DNA of 64,000 nucleotides, from assembly GCF_002043005.1 (NCBI RefSeq), contig NZ_CP020331.1, forward strand, positions 496,001 through 560,000. The letters run 5' to 3'. Position 1 is the first letter of the stretch. Each line of letters opens with the position of its first letter. Shown piece after piece: positions 1 to 8,902 of the stretch. The DNA is from Martelella mediterranea DSM 17316. GTDB taxonomy: Bacteria > Pseudomonadota > Alphaproteobacteria > Rhizobiales > Rhizobiaceae. The notes beneath the pieces were generated by a model. That model saw only the letters and a list, made by a program, of their open reading frames with translations, was not told the DNA's origin and searched no databases. The translations under genes were made by a program, and so were the position numbers.

Positions 1-103
1 GTGCGGCGCGGAGCGTCGACATCGTCGTTTGACCCAGTTAAGACATTGCAGACTTTCGTTCCAGTACCCACTATTTTGTAAGTATCGAATTTGGGAGATC
101 AAA

Positions 104-463
104 ATGACCGAGACGCATTTCCGGTGTGGCCTGGAAGCGGTTCTGGCCATCCTCGGCGGCAAGTGGAAGCCGCTTATCGTCTATCATCTCGCTTTCGGCT
201 CAAAGCGCACCGGGCAACTGCGCAAGCTCGTCACCAATGTGAGCGAAAAGATGCTGATCCAGCATCTGAAGGAACTGACGGATGACGGCGTCGTTCGCCG
301 CATCGATTTCCAAAAAGTGCCGCCGCATGTCGAGTATGAATTGACCGACTTTGGCCGAAGCCTGGCCCAGGTGCTCGCGCCGCTATGCGAATGGGGAACG
401 CACCACAACGACGAGGTCGCAAAGATCGTACAAAACCGGGATCATGGGACGAGGGTGGCTTAG
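104..463 (+). CDS. HxlR-family winged-helix transcriptional regulator
   Basis: A 119-residue protein that covers a whole HxlR domain: the N-terminal segment around C9 leads into LGGKWKPLIVYHL, the hallmark first helices, followed by QHLKELTDDGVV and the wing VEYELTDFG. HxlR proteins are dimeric DNA-binding regulators that respond to redox or small-molecule stress, often by way of the conserved N-terminal Cys. The ATG at 104 was chosen over an in-frame upstream start at 29 because GGGAG lies 6 bases before it and homology begins there. Its usual divergent or adjacent target is not obvious; a divergent gene may lie outside the window. The family call is firm, the target unknown. Confidence 0.88.
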   Translation: MTETHFRCGLEAVLAILGGKWKPLIVYHLAFGSKRTGQLRKLVTNVSEKMLIQHLKELTDDGVVRRIDFQKVPPHVEYELTDFGRSLAQVLAPLCEWGTHHNDEVAKIVQNRDHGTRVA

Positions 464-543
464 CGTCTCGCTGGCAAGGTGGCCGCGACGGCGTGATGCG
501 CTGTGCGCGAAAGGTCGACTTCCCGGCTATTATTGGTCTGCCC

Positions 544-570
544 CGATGGTTCCCGGCGCGGGAACCATCG
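544..570. repeat. Perfect 12-bp inverted repeat (hairpin)
   Basis: CGATGGTTCCCG at 544-555 is mirrored exactly by CGGGAACCATCG at 559-570 across a 3-base loop. It sits downstream of the HxlR gene in a 246-bp stretch without a convincing gene. It has no T-run after it, so it is either an atypical terminator or a dispersed intergenic palindrome. Confidence 0.6.
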
Positions 571-709
571 CCTTCCATTCGGCTTGTCCCTGCCATTGCG
601 GCGCATCTGCGATCAGGTCCGCGGGCCGGCTTGGCGGAACCCGATTCAAATGGTTATGCTTCCGCCGTCGCACTGGAACGGCGGGGCGCGCTTGAAACGG
701 GTATCGGAC

Positions 710-1279
710 ATGGATGCATATGGACATTTGCGGATATTGGTCAGCCTCATCCTCGGGCTGGCGATCACGCGCGTACTGTCCGGTCTTTCCCGCCGCCTGC
801 AGGAGCCGATCAAGACCAACGGCATGCATGTCCAGATCGTCTGGTCGCTGGTGCTTCTTCTCGGCGCCGTGCACTTCTGGTGGTGGGAGTTCGCCCTTCG
901 CCTGATCACCCAATGGAATTTCTGGATCTACATATTCGTTCTGTCCTACGCCTCGCTGTTTTTCCTGATGTCGACCCTGCTTTATCCCGACCACATTCAG
1001 GGACAGGTTGATCGGGAGGATTTCTTCTTCCGGCGGCGGTCCGCGTTCTTTGCCCTGTTCGCGATCTCCTTCGCTTTCGATCTGGTCGACACGCTCATCA
1101 AGGGACGAGAGCACCTGACGTCCCTTGGCGTCTGGTATGGCTTCCGCCTTATTGCCGGAACCGTGGTCGCCCTGATCGCGATGAGAACCGAAGACAACCG
1201 GAAACTGATGTGGCTTGGACTGGGCTGGCTTGCAGGCAACACCGTCTGGATCACCGTGCTCTACGGCGCCCTGAACTGA
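710..1279 (+). CDS. Six-helix integral membrane protein, unknown function
   Basis: The reading frame is open from 503, but the upstream 69 residues look non-coding, so the ATG at 710 (MDAYGHLRILVSL) is preferred; this gives 189 residues. About six hydrophobic segments are visible: near residues 6-26, 38-60, 66-90, 108-127, 140-157 and 164-186. A cytoplasmic-looking loop between segments 3 and 4 contains REDFFFRRRSAF. It resembles short uncharacterised bacterial inner-membrane proteins with no known activity. It has no evident operon partner: HxlR lies upstream on the same strand and a decayed regulator fragment follows. No function is claimed. Confidence 0.7.
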   Translation: MDAYGHLRILVSLILGLAITRVLSGLSRRLQEPIKTNGMHVQIVWSLVLLLGAVHFWWWEFALRLITQWNFWIYIFVLSYASLFFLMSTLLYPDHIQGQVDREDFFFRRRSAFFALFAISFAFDLVDTLIKGREHLTSLGVWYGFRLIAGTVVALIAMRTEDNRKLMWLGLGWLAGNTVWITVLYGALN

Positions 1280-1376
1280 GCGGCACTTTGGACGCTTTTC
1301 GTCGGAGCGCTTCACTTTCTGCTGCAAGCGCCGCCAAACCGGATCGCGCGGCGATGCGCAATCTGCGCCGTCGGCC

Positions 1377-1470
1377 GGCCTGAATGACGAAATCAGGCAA
1401 TATGAAAAGTCCCTGATCCAGCGGATGCTTGCGACCTCCGGCAACAATGTCGCGGCAGCCCGCAACGGTG
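1377..1470 (+). pseudogene. Remnant of the C-terminal Fis-type HTH of a sigma-54-dependent activator
   Basis: Translation in the frame of 1377 gives LNDEIRQYEKSLIQRMLA, then TSGNNVAAARNG. This matches the start of the C-terminal helix-turn-helix of NtrC/DctD-type activators (pattern ...ALI..AL...GGN...AA..LG). The frame then runs into the 3' end of the opposing LysR gene without the rest of the recognition helix. No AAA+ or receiver domain is present upstream. I read it as a relic left when the LysR-sulfatase block was inserted or the old gene was deleted. The match is short, so confidence is moderate. Confidence 0.45.
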
Positions 1471-1475
1471 CCCCA

Positions 1476-2381
1476 TCAGCGATCCTTGCCGTTCATGCCT
1501 GTCACGGCCTTCAGATCTTCCAGCAACTGCCGGACAACGGGAATGCCAAGAGAGCTGAGCCGGACATAGGCGCCGGTGGAAAGCCGACTGATCGGCGGAT
1601 CTGTCGGGCGGATGACGAGCCCGCCGATTTCGACATGATCGGCAAGCTGCAGCGGCGCCATCAGTTTGGCGCCCAGCGCGCGCGTCAGGTCCAGCGCCGC
1701 GGCAAAAGAGGTCGAATGGGCGATGATGCGCGGCGGGCTCAGCCGCTGCTCGGCGCAATAGCGCCGCAGCAAGGGCACGTTGTCGGTCGCGCCGCTATAG
1801 GCCACCCAGGAAAAGCCGGCCAGCTCGCGAGGCCCGAGCAACGGCAGTGCCGCCATCGGATCATCGGCTGCCATGATCACGGCAAGCTCGATCTCGGCCA
1901 CCGGTATGGCGGTGATCAGGGCATCGGGCTCCGATGGTTCGATCGCCCCAAGCACGACATCGAGACGGCCATCGCGCAGCATCGGCAGCGTCACCGCATT
2001 CTGGTCTGCAACCAATTCGAAGGTCAGGGACGGGTACCTGTTGCGCAGCCGGGCAAACAGCGGCGCGGCATAGCGCAGGTGAAACAGCGGCCCCGCTCCG
2101 ACCCGCAGGGTTTCAAGCCCGATGCCGGCGAGTGCCCGGATTTCCTCGCGCGCCTGCCGGTATTCCTGTTCGATTCGCTCGGCGCGGGCCAGAAAGTGAC
2201 GGCCGGCGGCAGTCAGGCGCATCCCGCGGCGATGGCGCTCGAACAGCTTGCCGCCGAGATCCTCCTCGAGATTTGCGAGACGCTTGGTCAGGGAGGGTTG
2301 CGTCAGGCCGATCTTTTCGGCTGCGTCGGACAGATTGGCTTCCGCCGCGATCGCAAGAAAGGCAGTGAGGTTTCTGTCCAC
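1476..2381 (-). CDS. LysR-family transcriptional regulator (sulfatase/Tct module)
   Basis: A 301-residue protein of standard LysR length. The N-terminal winged HTH is clear (residues 1-60: AFLAIAAEANLSDAAEKIG, then TQPSLTKRLANLEEDLG), followed by a periplasmic-binding-like effector domain starting near LRVGAGPLFHLRYA. It is divergent from the sulfatase gene with 97 bases between the start codons. That is the usual layout for a LysR activator controlling its neighbour. A GTAAAA...TTTTAC palindrome lies in the gap. The effector is probably the imported organosulfate or its desulfated product, which is an inference from position only. Confidence 0.9.
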   Translation of the reverse strand: MDRNLTAFLAIAAEANLSDAAEKIGLTQPSLTKRLANLEEDLGGKLFERHRRGMRLTAAGRHFLARAERIEQEYRQAREEIRALAGIGLETLRVGAGPLFHLRYAAPLFARLRNRYPSLTFELVADQNAVTLPMLRDGRLDVVLGAIEPSEPDALITAIPVAEIELAVIMAADDPMAALPLLGPRELAGFSWVAYSGATDNVPLLRRYCAEQRLSPPRIIAHSTSFAAALDLTRALGAKLMAPLQLADHVEIGGLVIRPTDPPISRLSTGAYVRLSSLGIPVVRQLLEDLKAVTGMNGKDR

Positions 2382-2411
2382 GAGCTATTCCATTTTTCTA
2401 TCGCTAGGTCC

Positions 2412-2428
2412 GTAAAAATCGATTTTAC
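2412..2428. promoter_or_regulatory. Palindromic LysR-type operator candidate
   Basis: GTAAAA and TTTTAC flank ATCGA, a 17-bp near-perfect palindrome midway between the divergent LysR and sulfatase starts. LysR regulators bind T-N11-A palindromes of this kind. The match is by eye only. Confidence 0.5.
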
Positions 2429-2478
2429 AGAAAGCCTGCGATCCGACAAGTTCATCCTCCAAGATGTGGGAGGACTTT

Positions 2479-4071
2479 TTGCGGACGATTTTTGTACTTT
2501 TCGATTCCCTGAATCGAACGGCGCTCGGCGCTTATGGCGGCAAGGCGGTCCCGACGCCGAATTTTGATCGCTTCGCCGCCCGCGCGGCCACGTTCGACAC
2601 CCATTACGCCGGTTCGCTGCCCTGCATGCCCGCACGGCGCGACATGCAGACGGGGCGGCTGAACTTCACCCATCGCCCGTGGGGCCCGCTCGAACCGTTC
2701 GACAACGCCTTTCCGCAATTGCTGAGCGCCGCCGGCGTCTATACCCATCTGGTTTCGGACCACCTGCATTATTTCGAAAACGGCGGCTGGGGTTATGCCC
2801 AGGCCTTCGACAGTTGGGATTTCATCCGCGGTCAGGAATATGACCCGACCACAGTGTTCACCGTGCCGCCGGTGGAGCGCATCCGCGAAAACTTCGACGC
2901 CCGCCACTATCCGACCGGAACGCTGCCGGAAGGCCGCACCGCCACACGCGGCACCTTGGCAAAGGATGTGTGGAAACGCTCCCGCCACGCCATCAACAAG
3001 CTCGAACCGTGGGATGAGGCGGACTATCCGACCGCGAAGTGCTTCGCCAAAGCCTTCGATTTCCTCGATCGCAACCGGGACAGCGACGACTGGTTCCTGC
3101 AACTCGAATGCTTCGATCCGCATGAACCGTTCGATGCGCCCGAACGGTTCAAGGCAATGTTCGCGACCGGCTATGACGGCCCTGTGCTGGACTGGCCGCT
3201 CTATGAAAAGTGCACGAATTCTGCGGAGGAGATCGCCGAAATCCGTTCCAACTATGCCGCCCTCGTTGCCATGTGCGACGATTATTTCGGCCGACTGCTC
3301 AACTGGATGGACGCCAATGACGCCTGGAAGGACACCACGCTGATCCTGACCACCGATCATGGCTACCTTCTGGGCGAGCATGAGTGGTGGGCCAAGAACC
3401 GGATGCCGTATTACGAGGAGATCTCGCATATCCCGCTGATGATCTGGCATCCCGATCATCCCGGGAGCGGCGGCGCGCGCATCGCGGAACTGACCCAGAC
3501 CACCGACCTGATGCCGACGATCCTGGACCTGCATGGCGTGGCCACACCTGTGGAAGCGCGCGCGCATTCGCTGCTGCCGCTGCTGGACGAACGCCCGTCG
3601 GGACGCGACACGGCGATCCTCGGCATGTTCGGCGGCCCGGTCTGCGCGACCGACGGGCGGTACACCTATTTCAGGTTCCCCGAGACCGACGATCCGGCGG
3701 CGCTGCCGCTTTACACCCTGATGCCCAGCCATCTCGAAGACATGTTCTCGGTCGGCGATCTCGCCACCGCCGAACTGGTCGACGCCTTCGACTTCACCAG
3801 GGACGCGCCGTTACTGCGGGTCAGGCTTTCCAGAAAGCTCGGCGAATCCGGCATGGACATTCTTGCAAACTGGCAGGGCGGAAACGTGCTCTACGATCTC
3901 GCCGCCGATCCCGGGCAGACGACGCCGCTGGAAGCTCCGGAGATCGAAGCCCGCATGAATGCCGCCATCATCGAGCATTTCGTGGCGCATGACGCCCCGG
4001 AGGAGCTTTACGCCCATTACGGGCTGGCCCGCGATCAAACGCCGGCGGAAAGCATTGACGCCCTCGGTTGA
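2479..4071 (+). CDS. Cysteine-type (S1) sulfatase, cytoplasmic
   Basis: Hydrolyses a sulfate ester, releasing sulfate and the free alcohol. The formylglycine motif CMPAR lies at about residue 49; the metal-binding FDSLNR is at the N-terminus and TTDHGYLLGEHEWW in the C-terminal half carries further metal ligands. The length, about 530 residues, is normal. There is no signal peptide, so the enzyme acts in the cytoplasm. The start is uncertain: an ATG exists at 2464, but GGGAGGA at 2468-2474 fits a TTG start at 2479 giving MRTIFVLFDSLNR, the usual N-terminus of this subfamily. It is followed after 28 bases by tctCBA, so the substrate is probably a sulfated carboxylate or sugar acid brought in by that transporter. 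Exact substrate unknown. Confidence 0.88.
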   Translation: MRTIFVLFDSLNRTALGAYGGKAVPTPNFDRFAARAATFDTHYAGSLPCMPARRDMQTGRLNFTHRPWGPLEPFDNAFPQLLSAAGVYTHLVSDHLHYFENGGWGYAQAFDSWDFIRGQEYDPTTVFTVPPVERIRENFDARHYPTGTLPEGRTATRGTLAKDVWKRSRHAINKLEPWDEADYPTAKCFAKAFDFLDRNRDSDDWFLQLECFDPHEPFDAPERFKAMFATGYDGPVLDWPLYEKCTNSAEEIAEIRSNYAALVAMCDDYFGRLLNWMDANDAWKDTTLILTTDHGYLLGEHEWWAKNRMPYYEEISHIPLMIWHPDHPGSGGARIAELTQTTDLMPTILDLHGVATPVEARAHSLLPLLDERPSGRDTAILGMFGGPVCATDGRYTYFRFPETDDPAALPLYTLMPSHLEDMFSVGDLATAELVDAFDFTRDAPLLRVRLSRKLGESGMDILANWQGGNVLYDLAADPGQTTPLEAPEIEARMNAAIIEHFVAHDAPEELYAHYGLARDQTPAESIDALG

Positions 4072-4099
4072 GCGGCGAAAAATATCAAAGGAGGAGCAA

Positions 4100-5086
4100 A
4101 TGAAAACAACGATAGCAATCACACTGGCCGCAATCGCCGCCATGCCGCTTGCCGCTGGGGCGGACGACTTTCCCAAACGCACGGTCGAACTGATCTTCCC
4201 CTGGGGGCCGGGCAACGCGATGTCGGCCAGCCAGATCCTGGCAGAAGCGATGTCGGAGGAGCTCGGCGTCTCGATCCCGGTGATTTCGACGCCCGGGGCC
4301 GCCGGTACCAAGGCCTTCCAGATCGCGATGAACAAGCCGGCCGACGGCTACACCATCCTCGATGGCTATGTCGCGCCGCTGGTGCTGCAGCCGGTGCTCG
4401 GCAAGGCCGACTGGACCTATGCCGACTTCGTGCCGCTGCACGCAGCCTTCTCCAACGCCTTCGCGATCGGCACGGCGGCGGACGATGACCGCTGGGCGAA
4501 TTTCGAGGCGATGATGAACTATTGCGCCGATCACCCGGCGGAGCTTCGCTACACGACGGGGTCGCGCAACAACCTGCCCCATATGGTCATCGCCAAGGTG
4601 CTGCAGAGCTATGACTGCGTGGCCCAGAACATTCCCTATACCGCCAATGGCGACGCCATGTCCGACCTCAAGAACGGCGTTCTCGATTTCGGTTTCATCA
4701 ATGTCGGCGATTACCAGCAGAATGGCGACGACTACACCATCCAGCTCGTGCTGTCGGAACTGCCGGCCAGCGCCGCGGCCTTCGGCGGTGCGCCGTCCAT
4801 TGCCGACCTCGATGTCGATCTCGGCCTGAGCGGGCTTGGCCCCATGGGGTGGAACTGGTGGCTGGTGCGCAAGGACACCCCGCCCGACCGCCTGGAAATT
4901 CTGCGCGAGGCGATGAAGGCCGCGATCGAACGCCCCGAGGTGCAGGAAAAGGTCAACGCGCTCGGCTTCGCCGCCCTGGAATGGGACTGGGATCAGTACG
5001 ATGAGATCGTGGGTCCGGTGGCAGGCCAGTTCGAGGCGATGGGCAATGCGCTCAAATGGGAAGAAGAACAGCTTGCCAAATACTGA
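4100..5086 (+). CDS. tctC: Tripartite tricarboxylate transporter (TTT) substrate-binding protein, TctC family
   Basis: The periplasmic binding protein of a TTT system, 328 residues. The signal peptide is MKTTIAITLAAIAAMPLAAG with cleavage near GA-DD; the mature protein starts FPKRTVELIFPWGPG, the typical Bug/TctC opening. The ATG at 4100 has GGAGGAG 3 bases upstream. TTT binding proteins of this (Bug) group bind mono-, di- and tricarboxylates or aromatic and cyclic acids. Spacing to the sulfatase upstream (28 bases) and TctB downstream (34 bases) indicates one operon. Placement next to a sulfatase suggests a sulfated or sulfonated carboxylate ligand; this is inference. Confidence 0.9.
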   Translation: MKTTIAITLAAIAAMPLAAGADDFPKRTVELIFPWGPGNAMSASQILAEAMSEELGVSIPVISTPGAAGTKAFQIAMNKPADGYTILDGYVAPLVLQPVLGKADWTYADFVPLHAAFSNAFAIGTAADDDRWANFEAMMNYCADHPAELRYTTGSRNNLPHMVIAKVLQSYDCVAQNIPYTANGDAMSDLKNGVLDFGFINVGDYQQNGDDYTIQLVLSELPASAAAFGGAPSIADLDVDLGLSGLGPMGWNWWLVRKDTPPDRLEILREAMKAAIERPEVQEKVNALGFAALEWDWDQYDEIVGPVAGQFEAMGNALKWEEEQLAKY

Positions 5087-5120
5087 TCTCTACAAGCCGG
5101 GCCGGGAGGAAAGGGTGACC

Positions 5121-5615
5121 ATGAGCATCGGTAAAAGACATGTCGAATGGCTCGCGGTCGCGCTTTTCCTCGCCGTCATCGGCCTTGTGTATCAGCAGGC
5201 CGCGACCAGCATGGCCGAACAGGGTATCGCCTCCGGCGGGCCCTATGACAACGCGGCGGCCTATCCGAAGACGATCGCTGCCGTGCTTGCCTTGCTGACC
5301 GCGATACAGGCGCTGCTGCAGATTTTGCGGGCGCGCAAGACGAAAGCCGAAACGGGCGTGCCGCTTGGCCAGCTCGCCCGGCCCGCGTCGCTTGTCCTGA
5401 TATTCGCGGCCTATCTCGCAGCCCTCGGCATTGCCGGCTATCACATCGCCACGCCGATCATGCTCGCGGCGCTGATGATGCTTTGCGGCATAAGGCGACC
5501 GCTGGCGATCGTGGTTCCGGCGGTGCTGATCTCGCTGGGGCTTTCCTATGTCTTCGAAGCCTGGCTCAAGATCGTGCTGCCGGGCGGCCTCCTGCACCTG
5601 AACATTGCTTGGTGA
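5121..5615 (+). CDS. tctB: TTT transporter small membrane subunit, TctB family
   Basis: A 164-residue protein with four hydrophobic segments (around residues 9-27, 50-68, 88-106 and 114-150), the normal TctB pattern and length. It is the small permease subunit of a secondary, cation-driven importer. ATG 5121 is used; an in-frame GTG at 5115 sits closer to GGGAGGA (5104-5110) and may be the true start, adding two residues. It lies between tctC and tctA, the canonical gene order, and ends 3 bases before tctA. Confidence 0.85.
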   Translation: MSIGKRHVEWLAVALFLAVIGLVYQQAATSMAEQGIASGGPYDNAAAYPKTIAAVLALLTAIQALLQILRARKTKAETGVPLGQLARPASLVLIFAAYLAALGIAGYHIATPIMLAALMMLCGIRRPLAIVVPAVLISLGLSYVFEAWLKIVLPGGLLHLNIAW

Positions 5616-5618
5616 TCC

Positions 5619-7136
5619 ATGCTCGCGCAATCGCTTGCCGCTGGCCTTGACCAGTTTCTCACACCGCTCACCCTCACACTGACGACGCTCGGCGTCATCT
5701 TCGGGCTCATCGTCGGTGCGCTGCCGGGTTTGGGACCGCTGATGGGCATCGTGCTGATGCTGCCCTTCGCGGTCGACATGCCCCCGGTGGCCGCCATGGG
5801 CTTTCTGCTCGCAATCGGCGTTGGCGGTTCCTGCGGCGGATCGATCTCGGCGATCCTGTTGCGGATTCCCGGCACGCCGCTTGCCGCCGCGACCCTGTTC
5901 GACGGCTATCCGCTGGCGCAGAAGGGGCGCGCTGCGGATGCCATCGGCATCGCGATATCCGCCTCCGCGCTCGGCGGGCTGTTCGGCGGTCTCGTGCTGA
6001 TCCTGGCGGCGCCGGTTCTCGCAGACTTCGCCTCGAACTTTTCGCCGCCGGAATATGCGATGCTGGCGCTGACAGGCCTGATCGCGATCGCGGTCGTTTC
6101 CGAGGGTTCGCTGCTCAAAGGTTTGATGACAGGCTGTCTCGGCCTCCTGATCGCCACCATTGGCACGGATGAATTCTCGACCGGCTTCCGCTTCACCTTC
6201 GGCAGTTTCGAGATGCTGAACGGCTTTCACATCGTTGCGATCGTCGTTGGCATTTTCGCCATCTCCGAAATGGCGCATCAGGTGCAGGGCAATGACCTCA
6301 ATCAGAAATCCGACGTCAAGATCGTCAGGCCCGGTTTCAGAACCCTCCTGATCACGCTCCGGCACTGGAAGAACCTGCTCCGCTCCTCGACCATCGGCGC
6401 GGCCTTCGGCGCGCTTCCCGGCGTTGGCGGCACGATCTCCACCTTCGCCTCCTACGCCGTCGCCAAGGCGTTCTCGAAACCGGAAGATGGCTATGGCGAA
6501 GGCGCGGAGGGCGGCGTTGTCGCCACCGAAAGCGCCAACAATGCAACGGTCGGCGGCGCGATGGTGCCGACCATGGCGCTCGGCATTCCCGGCGAAGCCT
6601 CGTCCGCCGTGCTGATCGGCGCGATGCTGATCCTGGGCTTTTTCCCGGGTCCGGCGCTGTTCGAGCAGCGGCCGGAGATCGTCGGCGGCGTGTTCCTGGT
6701 CTATCTGTTCTCCAACATCTCGCTGCTGATCGTCGGCATTCTGGCAACGCCCGCCTTCGTCTGGGTGCTGCGGCTGAAGAAAAGCTATCTGATCCCGATC
6801 GTGCTGCTGCTTTGCGCCATCGGCACATTCGCCCTGCAGAGCTCGGTGTTCGACCTGTGGGTGATGATGGGTTTCGGCATCCTCGGCCTGCTTCTGCGCA
6901 ATGCCGGCTATCCGCTGGCGCCGCTGGTGATCGGCGTCATTCTGGGGCCGCTTCTGGAAAACAATCTCAGGCGCGCGCTGCTGATCTCGCGCGAGGGCTA
7001 CTGGATTTTCCTGGACCGGCCGGTCTCCGCCGTGCTGGTGGCCGTCAATATCGCGCTGATCGCCGGCGCGATCTACTGGACGATCCGCCAGCGGCGCGAG
7101 CGCGATGTGCGGGCAACTGCTCAGTCCGAGGGCTGA
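5619..7136 (+). CDS. tctA: TTT transporter large permease, TctA family
   Basis: A 505-residue, about 12-helix membrane protein carrying the TctA signatures GALPGLGPLMGIVLMLP at the N-terminus, GGSCGGSISAILLRIPGTP near residue 70 and a second copy of the fold at GALPGVGGTISTFASY near residue 270, followed by ALGIPGEASSAVLIGAM. The two-fold internal repeat is characteristic of the family. It forms the translocation path with TctB, fed by TctC. It is the last gene of the sulfatase-tctCBA run before a 241-bp gap. Confidence 0.93.
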   Translation: MLAQSLAAGLDQFLTPLTLTLTTLGVIFGLIVGALPGLGPLMGIVLMLPFAVDMPPVAAMGFLLAIGVGGSCGGSISAILLRIPGTPLAAATLFDGYPLAQKGRAADAIGIAISASALGGLFGGLVLILAAPVLADFASNFSPPEYAMLALTGLIAIAVVSEGSLLKGLMTGCLGLLIATIGTDEFSTGFRFTFGSFEMLNGFHIVAIVVGIFAISEMAHQVQGNDLNQKSDVKIVRPGFRTLLITLRHWKNLLRSSTIGAAFGALPGVGGTISTFASYAVAKAFSKPEDGYGEGAEGGVVATESANNATVGGAMVPTMALGIPGEASSAVLIGAMLILGFFPGPALFEQRPEIVGGVFLVYLFSNISLLIVGILATPAFVWVLRLKKSYLIPIVLLLCAIGTFALQSSVFDLWVMMGFGILGLLLRNAGYPLAPLVIGVILGPLLENNLRRALLISREGYWIFLDRPVSAVLVAVNIALIAGAIYWTIRQRRERDVRATAQSEG

Positions 7137-7377
7137 GCGGATCGGGGTCGAGCCACGCCGCCATTAAAACCAGTGAGCGGCGGCCGGCCTCGCTCAGGGC
7201 GTGGGCATAGCCGCTGACGCGCAGCGGATCATGCTCGGCCGCCGAAACTTGGGTCTCCAGAATGTAATTTTTATTCTATAATATTGAATTATGAAATAAA
7301 ATGAATATTCCTTGGTCCTGGAACATCTGCATCATAACCCGCAATCAATGCGCCTGAGGGGCGCAGGAGGCTAGCGC
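7137..7377. other. Intergenic gap with AT-rich promoter-like stretch
   Basis: Bases 7265-7310 are strikingly AT-rich for this GC-rich window and could hold a promoter for the downstream oxidoreductase, or an operator. Bases 7137-7260 read open on the minus strand (VSGYAHALSEAGRRSL and more) with coding-like codon use but no usable start and no recognised family. It could be a decayed gene end. Nothing firmer can be supported. Confidence 0.35.
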
Positions 7378-8499
7378 ATGTCGTCTATCGGAATTGGCCT
7401 GATCGGAACCGGCTATATGGGCAAATGCCATGCTCTGGCATGGAATGCCGTTGGCCCGACATTCGGCGATTGCCCGCCGGTCCGGCTCGTGCATCTGGCC
7501 GAGGTCGATCGCGATCTCGCGCGCGAAAAGGCGAACGCCTTCGGTTTCGAGAAGGCCACCGGCAGCTGGCGCGATCTCATTGCGGACCCGGAGGTGGACG
7601 TGATCTCGATTGCCGCGCCGAATGCCTTTCATCCGGATATGGCGATCGCGGCGCTGGAAGCCGGCAAGCACGTCTGGTGCGAGAAGCCGATGGCGCCGAA
7701 ATTCGACGACGCGCTCAAGATGCGGGCGGCAGCCCGCAGCGCGGGCCGCGCCGCCGTGCTCGGCTATAATTACATCCAGAACCCGATGATCCGCCAGATC
7801 GCAAGCTTCCTCGAGCACGGGGCGATCGGCACGGTCAATCATATCCGCATCGAGATGGACGAAGACTTCATGGCCGATCCGGAGCAGTTCTTCTACTGGA
7901 AGAGCGAGGCGAGTTCCGGCTATGGCGCGCTCGACGATTTCGCCGTGCATCCGCTGTCGCTGATCCGGATGCTGTTCGGCCGGCTTGCAAGCGTCACCAC
8001 GGATATGGCCAAGCCCTACGCCGAACGCCCGCTGAAGGCCGGGGGGAAGCGTGCGGTGGAAACCCATGATATCGCCAGCGTGCTGTTTCGCATGGAAAGC
8101 GGCGCGTCCGGCGTGCTGATGGCCAACCGCGCCGCCTGGGGTCGCAAGGGCAGGATCGCGATCCAGATCTTCGGCTCTGCCGGATCGATCACCTATGATC
8201 AGGAGCGCATGAACGAGGTGGAAATCTACCGCGCCGGCGGGCCGGCCGCGGAGGCCGGCTATGCCCGGATTCTCGCGGGTCCGGCGCATCCGCCCTATGA
8301 CCAGTTCATTCCCGCGCCCGGCCACGGCCTCGGCTTCAACGATCTCAAGGTGATCGAGTGCCGCCACCTGATTGCCGCGATGGCTGGAGAGCCTGCCCAT
8401 GTGATCGACTTCGAGAAAGGCGTCGAAATCGAACGCGCGGTCCATGCCATGGCCGAAGCGCATGAAAAGCGCGGCTGGGTCGATATCGGCTATGATTGA
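7378..8499 (+). CDS. Gfo/Idh/MocA-family NAD(P)-dependent oxidoreductase
   Basis: A 373-residue dehydrogenase of sugars, inositols or related polyols. The N-terminal Rossmann motif GLIGTGYMGKCHALA binds the cofactor, the CEKPMAPK segment near residue 100 carries the family EKP lysine, and DDFAVHPLSLIRMLFG near residue 183 holds the D-x3-H catalytic pair. The C-terminal sheet domain is complete. It lies 241 bases downstream of tctA on the same strand. It may oxidise the product released by the neighbouring sulfatase, which would make module A uptake, desulfation, oxidation. The gap means it may have its own promoter. Confidence 0.9.
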   Translation: MSSIGIGLIGTGYMGKCHALAWNAVGPTFGDCPPVRLVHLAEVDRDLAREKANAFGFEKATGSWRDLIADPEVDVISIAAPNAFHPDMAIAALEAGKHVWCEKPMAPKFDDALKMRAAARSAGRAAVLGYNYIQNPMIRQIASFLEHGAIGTVNHIRIEMDEDFMADPEQFFYWKSEASSGYGALDDFAVHPLSLIRMLFGRLASVTTDMAKPYAERPLKAGGKRAVETHDIASVLFRMESGASGVLMANRAAWGRKGRIAIQIFGSAGSITYDQERMNEVEIYRAGGPAAEAGYARILAGPAHPPYDQFIPAPGHGLGFNDLKVIECRHLIAAMAGEPAHVIDFEKGVEIERAVHAMAEAHEKRGWVDIGYD

Positions 8500-8589
8500 T
8501 GGCGCAATTGCCGCCTGACTCCGGCAGTTCAGCGAGCGTGTTGCGCGCCGTGGATTCCGGGTAGGCTGAGCGCGGGCTTTTCGCTCGTC

Positions 8590-8886
8590 TCACGCCGCTT
8601 CGAATGCCTCGATCGCGTCGATCTCGCCCTTCAGCGCTTCCGCCTGGCGCTTCAGATCGAAGCTGTCCTGCATGTTCAGCCAGAATTGCGGCGTGGTGCG
8701 GAAGAATTTGGCGAGCCGCAGCGCCGTATCCGGCGTGATCGCCGTTTCCTCCTTTGCGATCCGTTCGATGCGGGTGCGCGGCACGTGAAGGCGCTTCGCC
8801 AGTGCGCCGGCGCTCATGTTCAGCGGGATCAGGTATTCTTCCCGCAGGATTTCACCCGGGTGGACCGGCGGCAGAATGCTGGCCAT
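8590..8886 (-). CDS. higA: HigA-family antitoxin (XRE-type, VapI-like)
   Basis: A 98-residue antitoxin. VHPGEILREEYLIPLNMSAG at the N-terminus is the HigA/VapI signature and the following helices (ALAKRLHVPRTRIERIAKEE) are the HTH; FFRTTPQFWLNMQDSFDLK is the conserved C-terminal part. ATG 8886 is used; an upstream in-frame extension to 8955 lacks homology and overlaps the toxin gene. It lies 16 bases downstream of higB, the toxin-first order typical of hig modules. It neutralises HigB and represses the shared promoter. Confidence 0.93.
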   Translation of the reverse strand: MASILPPVHPGEILREEYLIPLNMSAGALAKRLHVPRTRIERIAKEETAITPDTALRLAKFFRTTPQFWLNMQDSFDLKRQAEALKGEIDAIEAFEAA

Positions 8887-8902
8887 GGTTCCTGTCCTTT
8901 TC

